The notes: generated from the sequence alone by a model not told the origin. A stretch of 64,000 nt of DNA from Fredinandcohnia onubensis (GCF_002734285.1 NZ_NSEA01000023.1:124001-188000), one strand, 5' to 3'; numbered from the stretch's first letter, positions 1-8,960 are shown. A program made the numbers and translations.

Positions 1-2111
1 TGTAGGTATTTACCTGCTGGTGTATCTTTACCAATTGAACCTGCTGGTGAAATGTGGTCAGTTGTTACGGAATCACCGAATTTACCAACTACACGTAATC
101 CACTTAATGGTTTAACTTCACCTGGTTCTTTAGATAAACCTTCGAAGAATGGTGGGTTTTGAATGTATGTTGAATCTTCATCCCACACATAAAGTGCTTC
201 GTCTGTACTTTCAATTGCATTCCAACGCTCATTATCATCAAATACACGCTCATATTCTTTTCTGAATAGCTCAGGAGTAACAGTCTTTTTAACCTCTGCC
301 TTAACTTCTTCTGCAGTAGGCCAGATGTCATTAAAGAATACATCGTTACCGTCTTTGTCTTTACCGATTGGTTCTTTTTCAAGATCGATATCAACAGTAC
401 CAGCTAGTGCATATGCCACTACAAGTGGTGGTGATGCAAGGTAGTTACCTTTTACTAGTGGATGGATACGTCCTTCAAAGTTACGGTTACCAGAAAGAAC
501 AGAAGTGATCACTAAGTCATTTTCAGCAACTTCTTTTTCAATTTCAGGAGCTAATGGACCAGAGTTACCGATACATGTTGTACATCCATAACCAACAGTG
601 CTAAAACCAAGCTTTTCGAGGTACGAAAGTAATCCTGAATCTTCTAAATAACCAGTAACAACTTTAGAACCAGGTGCTAAAGATGTTTTTACAAATTTAG
701 GAACTTCTAGGCCTTTTTCAACTGCTTTCTTCGCAACAAGACCAGCACCTAACATTACGTATGGGTTTGAAGTATTTGTACAACTTGTGATTGCAGCGAT
801 TGCAATGTCACCAGTCTTCATTTTTACTTCTTCGCCATCGTTGAACTTTACAGTAATTTCCTTATTGATTTCTTCAGGAGTTAAACCGTATCCTTGGTTA
901 CCAGTTGCTGTTAATGCAGTTTGGTAAGCTTCTTTCATTTTTGAAAGTGGAATTAAATCTTGTGGACGCTTAGGACCAGAAAGATTCGCTTCAATTTCAG
1001 AAAGATTGATTTCAACAACATCTGTGAAAGTTGGATCTTCAACATCTGGTGTATAGAATAAGCCGTTAGCTTTACTGTATTCTTCCACAACTTTAACTTG
1101 CTCTTCGTCACGGCCTGTTAAACGAAGATATTCTAACGCTTCGTTATCTACTGGGAAGAATCCGCATGTAGCACCGTATTCTGGAGCCATGTTAGAAATC
1201 GTTGCACGGTCTGCAAGTGGAAGTTGAGAAACTCCAGGACCGAAGAATTCAACAAATTTACCTACAACGCCCTTTTGACGTAATACTTGAGTTACTTTAA
1301 GTGCTAAGTCAGTAGCTGTTGTACCGTTTGGTAATGTACCTACTAATTTCACACCGATAACTTCAGGTACTGGGAAATATGAAGGTTGACCAAGCATTCC
1401 TGCTTCTGCTTCAATTCCTCCAACACCCCATCCAAGTACACCGATACCGTTAATCATTGTAGTATGAGAGTCAGTACCAACAAGTGTATCAGGGAATGTT
1501 TCAAATTCACCGTTTTCACCTTCAACAGCATGAACAACATTTGCTAAATATTCAAGGTTAACTTGGTGAACGATACCAGTTGCTGGTGGTACAGCACGGT
1601 AGTTATCGAATGATTTTTGAGCCCAACTTAAGAATTTATAACGCTCTGCATTACGTTCAAACTCTAGATCCATATTGAACTTTAAAGAATCTAGTGTACC
1701 CGCTTTATCAACTTGTACAGAGTGGTCAATAACGAGATCAACTGGAATTTCCGGGTTGATTTTTTGTGGGTCTCCACCCATGTCAGCCATTGCTTTACGA
1801 AGTGAAGCTAAATCAACTACAGCTGGTACTCCAGTAAAATCTTGAAGAATTACACGAGAAGGCTTAAATGGAACATCAACCTCTTGTAACTCATCAGTTC
1901 CCCATTTTGCTAAGTTTTCAACATGCTCTTTTGTAATTACTCTTCCATCAACTTGACGTAATACGGATTCTAAAAGAACCTTGATGGAATACGGCAATTT
2001 TGAAACGTTACCAATTTTCGCATCTTCTAATGCTTGTAAGCTATAATAGTTATACTTTTTGCCGTTTGCTTCAAAAGAAGAACGTGCATTAAATACATCA
2101 TGCTTTGCCAT
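1..2111 (-). CDS. citB: Aconitate hydratase, C-terminus cut off by window edge
   Basis: Aconitase of the TCA cycle, interconverting citrate and isocitrate on a [4Fe-4S] cluster. In Bacillus the apo-enzyme also binds RNA. The first 703 residues are visible, against about 909 in the family, so the C-terminal swivel domain is only partly present. The cluster ligands are visible: Cys444 in TSCTNTSNP, then Cys510 and Cys513 in GYGCTTCIG. The start is ATG at 2111, about 7 bases after AAGGGGG. It is divergent from sspO, as in B. subtilis. A dyad at 2260-2274 may be its CcpC operator. Identity is certain; regulation is inferred. Confidence 0.98.
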   Translation of the reverse strand, partial: MAKHDVFNARSSFEANGKKYNYYSLQALEDAKIGNVSKLPYSIKVLLESVLRQVDGRVITKEHVENLAKWGTDELQEVDVPFKPSRVILQDFTGVPAVVDLASLRKAMADMGGDPQKINPEIPVDLVIDHSVQVDKAGTLDSLKFNMDLEFERNAERYKFLSWAQKSFDNYRAVPPATGIVHQVNLEYLANVVHAVEGENGEFETFPDTLVGTDSHTTMINGIGVLGWGVGGIEAEAGMLGQPSYFPVPEVIGVKLVGTLPNGTTATDLALKVTQVLRQKGVVGKFVEFFGPGVSQLPLADRATISNMAPEYGATCGFFPVDNEALEYLRLTGRDEEQVKVVEEYSKANGLFYTPDVEDPTFTDVVEINLSEIEANLSGPKRPQDLIPLSKMKEAYQTALTATGNQGYGLTPEEINKEITVKFNDGEEVKMKTGDIAIAAITSCTNTSNPYVMLGAGLVAKKAVEKGLEVPKFVKTSLAPGSKVVTGYLEDSGLLSYLEKLGFSTVGYGCTTCIGNSGPLAPEIEKEVAENDLVITSVLSGNRNFEGRIHPLVKGNYLASPPLVVAYALAGTVDIDLEKEPIGKDKDGNDVFFNDIWPTAEEVKAEVKKTVTPELFRKEYERVFDDNERWNAIESTDEALYVWDEDSTYIQNPPFFEGLSKEPGEVKPLSGLRVVGKFGDSVTTDHISPAGSIGKDTPAGKYL

Positions 2112-2259
2112 ATGTATGCCCCCTTCGTATAAATAATAACGCAATTTTAAATGATTGTCGAAATTTAAGAGATTATAAACTCTCCCATTTAATTTCCCTG
2201 CATACATATATTAATATAACTATATACATAAGTAAATAACAAGATTGTTATAATGCTCT

Positions 2260-2274
2260 ATAAGTTTTTCTTAT
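2260..2274. promoter_or_regulatory. Candidate CcpC operator upstream of citB
   Basis: A perfect inverted repeat ATAAG-N5-CTTAT, which contains the ATAA-N7-TTAT dyad described for CcpC, the citrate-responsive LysR regulator of citB. It lies about 150 bp before the citB start. A plausible minus-strand promoter (TTGTTA near 2243-2248, then TATATT-like boxes) follows. Binding is inferred from motif and position only. Confidence 0.45.
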
Positions 2275-2330
2275 CGACTTGTAGGATAATTTAGTGAAAA
2301 AAGAATAAAATAAGGTCGGAGGTGAAAAGA

Positions 2331-2480
2331 ATGTCGAAGCGTAAAGCGAATCATGTTCGACCAGGTATGAATGACGCAAGTGCCCAAGGTATAGGTGCGG
2401 GGTATAATGAGGAATTTTCTAATGAGCCATTAACGGCAGAACAACGACAAAATAATAAGAAGCGAAAGAAAAATCAATAA
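2331..2480 (+). CDS. sspO: Small acid-soluble spore protein O
   Basis: A 49-residue minor spore-core protein, too short for routine ORF calling. The sequence runs from [20 protein letters not shown], then an acidic/Gln stretch, to a KKRKKNQ tail, matching SspO (CotK). The ATG at 2331 follows GGAGGTG at 2319-2325. It is expressed in the forespore in B. subtilis. Its place divergent from citB and near sspP and cotM is conserved. A hairpin terminator follows at 2496-2514. Confidence 0.93.
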   Translation: MSKRKANHVRPGMNDASAQGIGAGYNEEFSNEPLTAEQRQNNKKRKKNQ

Positions 2481-2493
2481 TCATATAATTTGG

Positions 2494-2522
2494 CGAGCCC
2501 GCTTCACGCGGGCTTATTTTAT
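2494..2522 (+). terminator. Terminator of sspO
   Basis: A perfect 7-bp GC-rich stem, AGCCCGC (2496-2502) with GCGGGCT (2508-2514), a 5-base loop and a T-rich tail, directly after sspO. Confidence 0.85.
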
Positions 2523-2773
2523 TCGTTAACTTCATTCATGATGGATTGTAGATCCGATTGAAACTGTTCCAGCTGGGCTTTCTGATGTTCTGATGCCACT
2601 TCTAAGGCATTTTCAATTTGTTGATAGGCTTCATTCACTTCATTTTTCAATCGCTTTAAATGAGCACCATAGTCAGGATCATTGCTTACGATATTTGCAT
2701 ATACATCTTTCGCTTCCTCTGTTCCTTGTTGTGCTGCTTGAAAAGCTTGCTGTTTATCCTTATGATACGGCAT
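2519..2773 (-). CDS. Small charged coiled-coil-like protein, function unknown
   Basis: An 84-residue soluble protein. It is rich in Gln, Glu, Lys and Ala, with heptad-like Leu/Val/Ile spacing from about residue 35 on (LKRLKNEVNEAYQQIENALEV...), suggesting a helical hairpin or coiled coil. No catalytic motif, Cys, signal peptide or membrane segment is seen. ATG at 2773 is chosen because AAGGGAG lies 9 bases upstream; an in-frame TTG 9 bases earlier abuts that site. It lies opposite to and between sspO and sspP. I do not recognise the family. Confidence 0.75.
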   Translation of the reverse strand: MPYHKDKQQAFQAAQQGTEEAKDVYANIVSNDPDYGAHLKRLKNEVNEAYQQIENALEVASEHQKAQLEQFQSDLQSIMNEVNE

Positions 2774-2900
2774 ATTATTCAACTCCCTTAAGGTAATCGT
2801 GCAATTATAGCTTACCTTTTTTCCAGAAAATCATTCAGAACTTAGGTCGCATAAAAAAGTGGAAAATCATTATCCTAATACATATGAAGGGGGGATAAAC

Positions 2901-3044
2901 ATGGGTGAAAAGAATACATTTAAGGATATTAGAGCAAATGGCGGCCAAAGTACAGGAAGCCAACCACAACCATTAAGTGGTTCAAAAAAAGTGAAAAACC
3001 GCAATCACACTAGACAAAAAAATAACCAAGGACATGATATGTAA
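2901..3044 (+). CDS. sspP: Small acid-soluble spore protein P
   Basis: A 47-residue spore protein. The C-terminal half [19 protein letters not shown] ending in HDM is the SspP (CotL) signature. ATG at 2901 follows AAGGGGGG; an upstream in-frame ATG at 2859 lacks a ribosome site and is rejected. SspP is a minor forespore product, in the conserved sspO-sspP-cotM neighbourhood. Unlike B. subtilis, a minus-strand ORF (2519-2773) sits between sspO and sspP. Confidence 0.93.
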   Translation: MGEKNTFKDIRANGGQSTGSQPQPLSGSKKVKNRNHTRQKNNQGHDM

Positions 3045-3055
3045 TAAATCATGGA

Positions 3056-3086
3056 TAATAAAAAGCCGCTAATCTAGCGGCTTTTT
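3056..3086. terminator. Bidirectional terminator between sspP and selA
   Basis: AAAAAGCCGCT, loop AATCT, AGCGGCTTTTT: a perfect stem flanked by A and T runs, so it can serve both converging genes. It overlaps the selA 3' end. Confidence 0.88.
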
Positions 3087-4484
3087 ATCGATTTTCGCAA
3101 AAGCTATTGCAATTCCTTCAATTTCATCTTGTTCTATGGTACGAAAATCTAGAAGTATTTCGTCATTTTTTATTCGTACAATAATTGGTGGTGATTGCTG
3201 ACGAAGCAATGTTGCGATTTCAACAGCTGTTTTTTTAGGATGTTTTAAACAAACCGCGAAGGTTGGCACTTCCACACCTGGCATTGTTCCGCCCCCGATT
3301 GGTGAACCCTCTTTTCTTAGTTCAATATGATAATGATTTATTTTATCAGCTAAACAATGTACAAACCGTTGACAACGTTCTTTTATCTCTTCTTCAGTAG
3401 CCAATATATCCCGAATTGTAGGAATCGTCGAAGAATTGCCTTTAAGATATGAAAATAACGTGGCTTCTAATGCTGCATATGTCAATTTATCAACTCGCAA
3501 TACTCGAGCAAGTTGATGTTTTTTTAATTGGTCTATCCATGTTTTTTTCCCTGCAATAATACCCGCCTGTGGTCCACCAAGAAGCTTATCACCACTAAAG
3601 GATACAAGGTCAACCCCTTGTGCTAAAACATCCTTTATAACAGGTTCATCCCCAATTCCGTGTCCTTTTAAATCATAAAGAACACCACTTCCTAGGTCTT
3701 CATAAATAACAAGGTTTTCTTTTTTCTCCTTTAATGTAACAAGTTCTGAGATACCAACAGTCTTTGTAAAGCCAATTGTTTTGAAATTACTTGTATGTAC
3801 TTTAAGAACCATCGATGTTCTTTCAGTAATGGCATTCTCGTAATCTTCAAGATGTGTTTTATTGGTTGTTCCTACCTCAACTAGTCTTGCACCGCTTTCC
3901 TCCATTATCGCTGATATCCGAAATGAACCGCCAATCTCAACTAATTGACCTCGAGAAACAATGACTTCTTTGCTATTAGCCAAAGCACGTAATATAAAAA
4001 AAACGGCCGCAGCATTATTGTTTACTACCATCGCACTCTCTGCACCTGTTAATTCCGTGAGAAGTGACTCCACAATAGAATGTCGTGAGCCACGAATCCC
4101 CTCTTTCGTGTTATATTCTAAATTAGAATACCCCTTTGCGATTTCTACAACATGTTGAATAGCTTCATCACTAAGTCTAGCCCTTCCTAAATTGGTATGT
4201 AAAACCGTTCCAGTCGCATTGATTGTTTTGGTTAGGTAGTATTTCGTACTGTGTTCTAGCTCCTCTTCGCTCTTTCGATATATAAAACGAACCATATCTT
4301 CCTTTGAAGAAGCCTCTTCATTCCAATCCCCATTAATAATTTCATTACGAACATTATTTACGACATCCCTCATAATGTTAGTCAGATATTCCTTATCCAC
4401 ATCATATTTATTTTGAAACTGTTCAAATGCTGTATAAGCTTGCAGCTCATGAATTGCAGGGAGCAGTTGAAACAAATTTTTCAT
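3069..4484 (-). CDS. selA: L-seryl-tRNA(Sec) selenium transferase
   Basis: PLP enzyme that converts Ser-tRNA(Sec) to Sec-tRNA(Sec) with selenophosphate. Its 471 residues fit the family. It has the SelA N-terminal helical domain (about residues 1-75), the motif INATGTVLHTNLGRA near residue 90, and the PLP lysine Lys300 in SFSGDKLLGGPQAG. The N-terminal domain separates it from SelA-like amino-acid lyases. No selB, selD, selC or Sec-containing gene is visible nearby, although selA usually sits with selB. It lies between sspP and cotM, a place with no selA in B. subtilis, so it probably represents insertion here or loss there. Function is confident from motifs; use of selenocysteine by this strain is inferred. 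Confidence 0.93.
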   Translation of the reverse strand: MKNLFQLLPAIHELQAYTAFEQFQNKYDVDKEYLTNIMRDVVNNVRNEIINGDWNEEASSKEDMVRFIYRKSEEELEHSTKYYLTKTINATGTVLHTNLGRARLSDEAIQHVVEIAKGYSNLEYNTKEGIRGSRHSIVESLLTELTGAESAMVVNNNAAAVFFILRALANSKEVIVSRGQLVEIGGSFRISAIMEESGARLVEVGTTNKTHLEDYENAITERTSMVLKVHTSNFKTIGFTKTVGISELVTLKEKKENLVIYEDLGSGVLYDLKGHGIGDEPVIKDVLAQGVDLVSFSGDKLLGGPQAGIIAGKKTWIDQLKKHQLARVLRVDKLTYAALEATLFSYLKGNSSTIPTIRDILATEEEIKERCQRFVHCLADKINHYHIELRKEGSPIGGGTMPGVEVPTFAVCLKHPKKTAVEIATLLRQQSPPIIVRIKNDEILLDFRTIEQDEIEGIAIAFAKIDKKPLD

Positions 4485-4634
4485 CCTCTATTCCTCCACT
4501 AAAGCAGGTTTACGTCTATTTTTACATGATTGCCGCCTACTTTACAAACAGATTGTACCATTTTTACTATTTCACTATCACGAACACCTTCACTTGTGAA
4601 TATCCTGAATATAGAATTCCATGGAGGTCAGAAC

Positions 4635-5030
4635 ATGAATAATTTTGATGATTCAAATCCTCTTTCCTTAAATGGCTTGGAGGAGTGGATGAAACAGTTT
4701 CTCGAAGACCCATATCTATTAGATGATTATCAATTTCGAATTGATTTATTTGAAACACAAAATGACTATATTATCGAGGCTGAACTTTCAGGTTATCAGC
4801 CCGAGCAGATCCAGTTAGACGTTAAGGATGATACGTTCCATATCAAATTAACAGATTGCAAAAATCCTCCAAATAACAAAGTATTAACGGAAAGAGTTGT
4901 AACCCTTCCTTTCGAATTAGAAAAAAAGAAGATAGAAGCACTATTTCGAAATGAAATCCTTGAAATATATATTAAAAAAATTGGCAAACGCAAAAAAAAG
5001 AGGAACAAAATAAAAATAAAAGTCCTGTGA
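4635..5030 (+). CDS. cotM: Spore coat protein CotM (Hsp20/alpha-crystallin family)
   Basis: A 131-residue small-heat-shock-like protein, close to the 130 residues of B. subtilis CotM. The alpha-crystallin domain spans about residues 35-115 (FRIDLFETQNDYIIEAELSG onward, ending near EILEIYI), with a very basic KRKKKRNKIKIK tail. The usual second conserved glycine region is divergent. ATG at 4635 sits 6 bases after GGAGGT at 4623-4628; longer frames lack a ribosome site. CotM is an outer-coat protein made in the mother cell under sigma-K in B. subtilis. Synteny with sspP supports cotM over a housekeeping Hsp20. Confidence 0.85.
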   Translation: MNNFDDSNPLSLNGLEEWMKQFLEDPYLLDDYQFRIDLFETQNDYIIEAELSGYQPEQIQLDVKDDTFHIKLTDCKNPPNNKVLTERVVTLPFELEKKKIEALFRNEILEIYIKKIGKRKKKRNKIKIKVL

Positions 5031-5048
5031 AAGCTACAGGACCCTTTC
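5018..5048. terminator. Bidirectional terminator, cotM / SpoIID-like gene
   Basis: GTCCTGT (5022-5028), a 7-base loop, ACAGGAC (5036-5042), followed by CCTTTCT and preceded by an A-rich run. The stem overlaps the last codons of cotM. Confidence 0.75.
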
Positions 5049-5052
5049 TATT

Positions 5053-6318
5053 TTATTTATGTTCATAATTCGTAATTGACGTTCCGGGAAAATAAAATTG
5101 TATAATCTCATCATAGTTTTTTCCTTTATCTCCCATTATACTTGCTCCCCATTGACTCATCCCTACTCCATGCCCGTATCCTCTGCCACGCATCACATAT
5201 TTCGAATCGTCTGAATCAAGAGAGTCTATATAATAGCTCTTAAAAATCGTACCACCAATCATCGGTCGTATTCTATTCAGGTTCACATCATGGAGGGTAA
5301 TATTTCCTAAAAGGATCGTACCATCAATTAATCTTTGCAAAAATTCCACTTCAATTGAACCCGTCATGGAACGTTTTGAGTTATATTTCTTTGGATTCAC
5401 CTCAAATTTTGGGATCGAAAGGATGGCTATATCTCCTGGATAACCTTGACGATTTATTGATCTTTTCATGGCAGCTGCTATCTCTTTATCTTTTTCCTTT
5501 AGCCCATCAAATACATCAATAGAATCCCAATCTATGTCTTCTAGATTTATTTGGGTTTTCGATATTGTAAATTCCCACGGGTGGACTGGATCAAATGGAT
5601 CTTCTTTAATTGGATAAAATGACCTACTTTTCCCTCCCCACACATTTTTATTATTCTCGGTCATACCACCATTGCTTGCTGAATAAAAAGCATCAATTAA
5701 TTTATTTTTATATGTGATCACTTGCCCCCTTGTTGCTTCAACAGCTTGTGTGGTACGTACATTCCAAGCATATCCCCCATATACCTGATAGAAAGTCGTA
5801 TCATCCATATCTTCTTTCATACGGGAAACTGCATACGTTCTTGCTGCTAAGGCTTGGGCCTTTAATGCTTCAATATTCCATGAGGAAAACACCTCAAGTG
5901 GGACAACCCCTTTTAAGTAATCTTCCAAAGGGAGCTGATTAACAGGACGCACATAATGATTATTTTCCACTTGAAACTCCATAGCACCTAAATATGGTCG
6001 TTCATCAATATAGACACGATGATTCTCATCATAATTTCGGGGAATTAATAAAAAGCTAGGGTCTACTTGTTGATTGACTTCTCCTCCTCTGAGATACAAA
6101 TTCCCTTTTTTGACATATAGCCGGTAGTTCACTCCTTCTTGTAATGATAGTGTCGGGTCTATAGTGAAATAGTCTCCAGTGATGCGCATCTGAATTTCTT
6201 TCGTATCCCCGACAAAATTTTCAAGTCGAACACGTACTAATTCTTCGGCACTCCCCTGATAAAGACCGAATGCAAATAAAAACATACACGTAAAAAATAG
6301 GATCTTTTTCATATCCAT
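5053..6318 (-). CDS. SpoIID/LytB-domain protein, secreted
   Basis: About 421 residues starting MDMKKILFFTCMFLFAFG, a signal peptide or membrane anchor. The frame stays open to an ATG at 6372 but that start lacks a ribosome site and would bury the signal sequence. The SpoIID/LytB domain covers about residues 120-420. Landmarks are LPLEDYLKGVVPLEV, KAQALAARTYA, FYSASNGGMTENN and the C-terminal RGRGYGHGVGMSQWGA. SpoIID-family enzymes are lytic transglycosylases that cleave peptidoglycan glycan strands after stem-peptide removal. True SpoIID is shorter and lies elsewhere in Bacillus, so this is a paralogue. Its N-terminal ~100 residues may be a cell-wall-binding or adaptor region. Role in sporulation or germination is inferred only. 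Confidence 0.85.
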   Translation of the reverse strand: MDMKKILFFTCMFLFAFGLYQGSAEELVRVRLENFVGDTKEIQMRITGDYFTIDPTLSLQEGVNYRLYVKKGNLYLRGGEVNQQVDPSFLLIPRNYDENHRVYIDERPYLGAMEFQVENNHYVRPVNQLPLEDYLKGVVPLEVFSSWNIEALKAQALAARTYAVSRMKEDMDDTTFYQVYGGYAWNVRTTQAVEATRGQVITYKNKLIDAFYSASNGGMTENNKNVWGGKSRSFYPIKEDPFDPVHPWEFTISKTQINLEDIDWDSIDVFDGLKEKDKEIAAAMKRSINRQGYPGDIAILSIPKFEVNPKKYNSKRSMTGSIEVEFLQRLIDGTILLGNITLHDVNLNRIRPMIGGTIFKSYYIDSLDSDDSKYVMRGRGYGHGVGMSQWGASIMGDKGKNYDEIIQFYFPGTSITNYEHK

Positions 6319-6443
6319 ATATTTCCCAATCACAAAGATAATATGAAGTCTTATAAAAACCGAAATTTTCATATAAAAGAAGGTTTCTTTCTTTTAAAAA
6401 ACCTGTCAGTTAAGGTATAATGAAGCATTGAGGTGAGCAATTC

Positions 6444-6878
6444 ATGCAGTGGGAGTTAACTGGTTGGTTTTTATGGTTTATATTGATATGGGTATTCTTT
6501 TTCATTACACTTCTTGCAATTGGCGGCTTTTTTATGTTCCGTAAGTTTTTGAAAAAGCTTCCAAAGGAGGATGGAAAGTCTGATTTAGATTGGCAGGATT
6601 ATTACATAGAAGAAACACGTCATTTGTGGCCAAGTGAGCAGAAGGCGTTATTGGAGGATTTAGTTAAGCCAGTACCAGAGCTTTTTCGTGATGTTGCTAG
6701 ACAAAAAATCGCTGGAAAAATTGGTGAATTGGCTCTAACAGAAAAAGCAAAACAAATTTCACAAGATTTGGTGGTTAGAGGTTATATCATAGCCACACCG
6801 AAACGAGACCACAAATTCTTATTAAAAACATTAAAAGAAAAACAAATAGACGTCACTCCTTATAAAGAATTATTTTGA
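6444..6878 (+). CDS. yneK: YneK family membrane protein (DUF2621)
   Basis: 144 residues: an N-terminal transmembrane segment (about residues 5-32, WFLWFILIWVFFFITLLAIGGFFMF), a basic stop-transfer stretch, then a soluble cytoplasmic helical domain. ATG at 6444 follows GAGGTG. Length, topology and place beside ccdC-yneI-ccdA match B. subtilis YneK, whose function is not established. It faces ccdC and shares a terminator with it. Confidence 0.85.
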   Translation: MQWELTGWFLWFILIWVFFFITLLAIGGFFMFRKFLKKLPKEDGKSDLDWQDYYIEETRHLWPSEQKALLEDLVKPVPELFRDVARQKIAGKIGELALTEKAKQISQDLVVRGYIIATPKRDHKFLLKTLKEKQIDVTPYKELF

Positions 6879-6883
6879 TTATA

Positions 6884-6922
6884 ATGAAAAAACCTCGGTA
6901 TTGGCTACTGAGGTTTCTTCTT
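6884..6922. terminator. Bidirectional terminator between yneK and ccdC
   Basis: AACCTCGGTA (6891-6900), loop TTGGC, TACTGAGGTT (6906-6915). The 10-bp stem has one G-U pair, with an A run before and TTCTTCTTT after. Confidence 0.8.
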
Positions 6923-7377
6923 TATAGGGATGAAGCAAGCTTTTTATATTTTACATACATCGCAATTCGCCATGGTACAATCATGGCAAAAGCAAGAATC
7001 CAAAACATTCCACTCAATTCTCCGAAATCAATCGAAGTACTTAATACCGATTTTAAAACAATTCGAATGACCAATAACCCTACTAAAATATAAATAAACG
7101 CCTTTGAACGTTTCATATATATCTCATTTTCTCTAATTTCAAATGATGAAGTTTTGATTAAAAGGATTGAAAATAGAATCCCTACCACGACAGCCTCTAG
7201 GACCTCAACTGGTGTCACGCGAAACATTGGATGGACAAACATGAGTGCACCTGTGCTCATGAAAACGGGAGGTAAAATTATTTTTTTAACTGAAGCGGGT
7301 TTTTGGGCAGATTTTGCTCTTAGAAAGGTTACGAAAATCGCCATCATAATTGCGACAATGGAAGATGCAATAACCAA
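6922..7377 (-). CDS. ccdC: Cytochrome c biogenesis protein CcdC family
   Basis: 151-residue polytopic membrane protein with about five hydrophobic segments and a conserved core (KPASVKKIILPPVFMSTGALMF; C-terminal FAMIVPWRIAMY). It matches B. subtilis CcdC (YneJ), encoded with ccdA. CcdC is not essential for cytochrome c synthesis in B. subtilis and its exact role is unclear. The start is TTG at 7377, 8 bases after AAGGA. A hairpin separates it from yneI upstream, so it may have its own promoter or depend on readthrough. Confidence 0.88.
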   Translation of the reverse strand: MVIASSIVAIMMAIFVTFLRAKSAQKPASVKKIILPPVFMSTGALMFVHPMFRVTPVEVLEAVVVGILFSILLIKTSSFEIRENEIYMKRSKAFIYILVGLLVIRIVLKSVLSTSIDFGELSGMFWILAFAMIVPWRIAMYVKYKKLASSL

Positions 7378-7426
7378 ATAAATCAGTCCTTTTTATGAAT
7401 CGTCTAGAAATTTCACTTTTAGCAAA

Positions 7427-7464
7427 TGAAACCCACTTAAGACGATCAATCTTAAATGGGTTTA
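7427..7464 (-). terminator. Hairpin between yneI and ccdC
   Basis: AACCCAcTTAAGA (from 7430) pairs with TCTTAAaTGGGTTT (to 7463), with one internal mismatch. It lies just after the yneI stop, with T-rich sequence following on the minus strand. Confidence 0.7.
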
Positions 7465-7467
7465 TAT

Positions 7468-7827
7468 CTAATTTAATACTCTATTAACCGCCTCTACAAC
7501 CCGACTAGCATCAAAAGGCTTTACTAGATAATCTTTAGCTCCAGCTGAGATTGCATCAACGACCATTTTTTGCTGACCCATGGCAGAACACATAATAATA
7601 CGTGCCTTTGGATCGATTTCCTTAATCATTTTGACGGCCTCAATGCCATTCATTTCAGGCATCGTGATATCCATTGTGACTAGGTCTGGATTTGTCTCTT
7701 TGTATTTTTCGATCGCCTCAATACCATTTACAGCCTCTGAAACAACCTCATGACCAGCCTTAACAAATATATCTGTGAGAGTAAGTCTCATAAATTTAGC
7801 ATCATCAACAACTAGAATTCTAGCCAC
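7468..7827 (-). CDS. yneI: CheY-like single-domain response regulator YneI
   Basis: A 119-residue receiver domain with no output domain. Acidic pocket Asp8/Asp9, phospho-acceptor Asp53 in TMDITMPEMNG, Ser81 and Lys103 (VKPF) are all present. It resembles chemotaxis CheY closely, but its place between ccdA and ccdC is that of yneI. The cognate kinase and target are unknown. Start ATG at 7827, preceded by AAGGGGG. Confidence 0.88.
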   Translation of the reverse strand: MARILVVDDAKFMRLTLTDIFVKAGHEVVSEAVNGIEAIEKYKETNPDLVTMDITMPEMNGIEAVKMIKEIDPKARIIMCSAMGQQKMVVDAISAGAKDYLVKPFDASRVVEAVNRVLN

Positions 7828-7871
7828 TATTCTGGTCCCCCTTAAACTACTTCTTAAGTAGCTAACTTCGA

Positions 7872-8579
7872 CTAAAAACCAGTAAATCCTCCAAAAATAG
7901 CAGTTGCGTATGCAATTATTTTTGTCATCCAGTCAAAATAAAGAACAACACCCATAATAATCATTGCATATCCGCCGATTTTTACAATTTTCATGCTGTT
8001 TTTGCGAATCCATTGTAATCGTCCGATGAAAAATGAAAGGACAAGAAATGGAATAGAGAATCCTAAAGAGTACAACACCATATACAACATTGCAGAATCT
8101 GGATTTGTACCAGCAAGTGCAATAACGGACATCAAAATAGGACCCATGCAAGGTGTCCAACCTGCTGCAAATGCCATACCGATAAAAATAGATCCAACAT
8201 AACCCGCTGGTCGATTCTTAAATTCGATTTTGCGGTCCTTCATTAAGAATCCAGGACGGATGATCCCAAGCACAACAAGACCAAAGAATATAATGAGGAT
8301 TGCACCAATTTGACGAATTAAGTCCTTATAGTCACTGAAAATTTGTCCTACATAGGATGTCCCGAAACCGAGCATAACGAAAATAATCGAGAATCCAATT
8401 AAAAAGAAAATTGTATGTAAAATACTCCGTCTTTGCAACATTGCATTGTCTGATTTCAATTCACTTACTGATGCACCCGTTATATAAGATAAAAATGCTG
8501 GATATAGCGGTAAACAACAAGGCGAAATAAAGGATAAAAACCCTGCACCAAAAGCAAGAAATGCATTAACATCTGCCAT
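7872..8579 (-). CDS. ccdA: Cytochrome c biogenesis protein CcdA
   Basis: 235-residue DsbD-family membrane thiol-disulfide carrier with six predicted membrane helices. It passes electrons from cytosolic thioredoxin to extracytoplasmic thiol proteins such as ResA (apocytochrome c) and StoA (spore cortex). The redox Cys motifs are visible: SPCCLPLYP near residue 21 and GWTPCMGP near residue 140. The start at 8579 (MADVNAF) follows AGGAG with 8-base spacing and gives the B. subtilis length; an upstream ATG at 8612 is rejected. It is the first gene of the ccdA-yneI-ccdC string. Confidence 0.95.
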   Translation of the reverse strand: MADVNAFLAFGAGFLSFISPCCLPLYPAFLSYITGASVSELKSDNAMLQRRSILHTIFFLIGFSIIFVMLGFGTSYVGQIFSDYKDLIRQIGAILIIFFGLVVLGIIRPGFLMKDRKIEFKNRPAGYVGSIFIGMAFAAGWTPCMGPILMSVIALAGTNPDSAMLYMVLYSLGFSIPFLVLSFFIGRLQWIRKNSMKIVKIGGYAMIIMGVVLYFDWMTKIIAYATAIFGGFTGF

Positions 8580-8789
8580 TTTAACAACTCCTAATTCGTT
8601 CATCAATATCATTCTAGCAAAAATACCTCAGTAATCATAATTATTAATATGAACGTTTTGTGTCATAGCCCTATTCTTATGTTGAATATATTTCCAAATA
8701 AGTTATTTACCATCGATTTACCATTATATGTTATACTATAAAAAACTCGTCCATGACGGAGCTTAATAACAAATGAGAGGGTAATTTCT

Positions 8790-8960
8790 GTGTCTAAAGA
8801 ACAACTTCTACTTAAAATTGAACAAAAAAGAACTGAGTTGGTTGAAATTGTCTTGAAACACGGTTTTACAGCAACACATACCATTAAAGTAAGTCAAGAT
8901 TTAGACAATCTATTAAATCAATATAATACGGGTAGAACGGAAAAAAGCCTTTCAAATTAA
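8790..8960 (+). CDS. ynzD: Spo0E-family aspartyl-phosphate phosphatase (YnzD-like)
   Basis: A 56-residue protein below the usual ORF cut-off. It has the Spo0E helical-hairpin pattern: IEQKRTELVEIVLKHGF, then the catalytic-helix motif SQDLDNLLNQY. Family members dephosphorylate Spo0A~P and so restrain entry into sporulation. Starts GTG at 8790 after GAGAGGG. Its position divergent from ccdA matches ynzD of B. subtilis. The stop codon lies in the loop of the following terminator. Substrate is inferred from family. Confidence 0.85.
   Translation: MSKEQLLLKIEQKRTELVEIVLKHGFTATHTIKVSQDLDNLLNQYNTGRTEKSLSN

Noticed and set aside
104-394. 96-codon ORF inside citB
   Set aside because: Alternative frame of the aconitase gene on the same strand; low-complexity translation.
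6319-6372. Longer N-terminus for the SpoIID-like protein
   Set aside because: The extension puts about 18 residues before a clean signal peptide and has no ribosome site; the shorter start is preferred.
8663-8884. 73-codon minus-strand ORF opposite ynzD
   Set aside because: Antisense shadow of the Spo0E-like gene with no start site; the plus-strand frame has family motifs.
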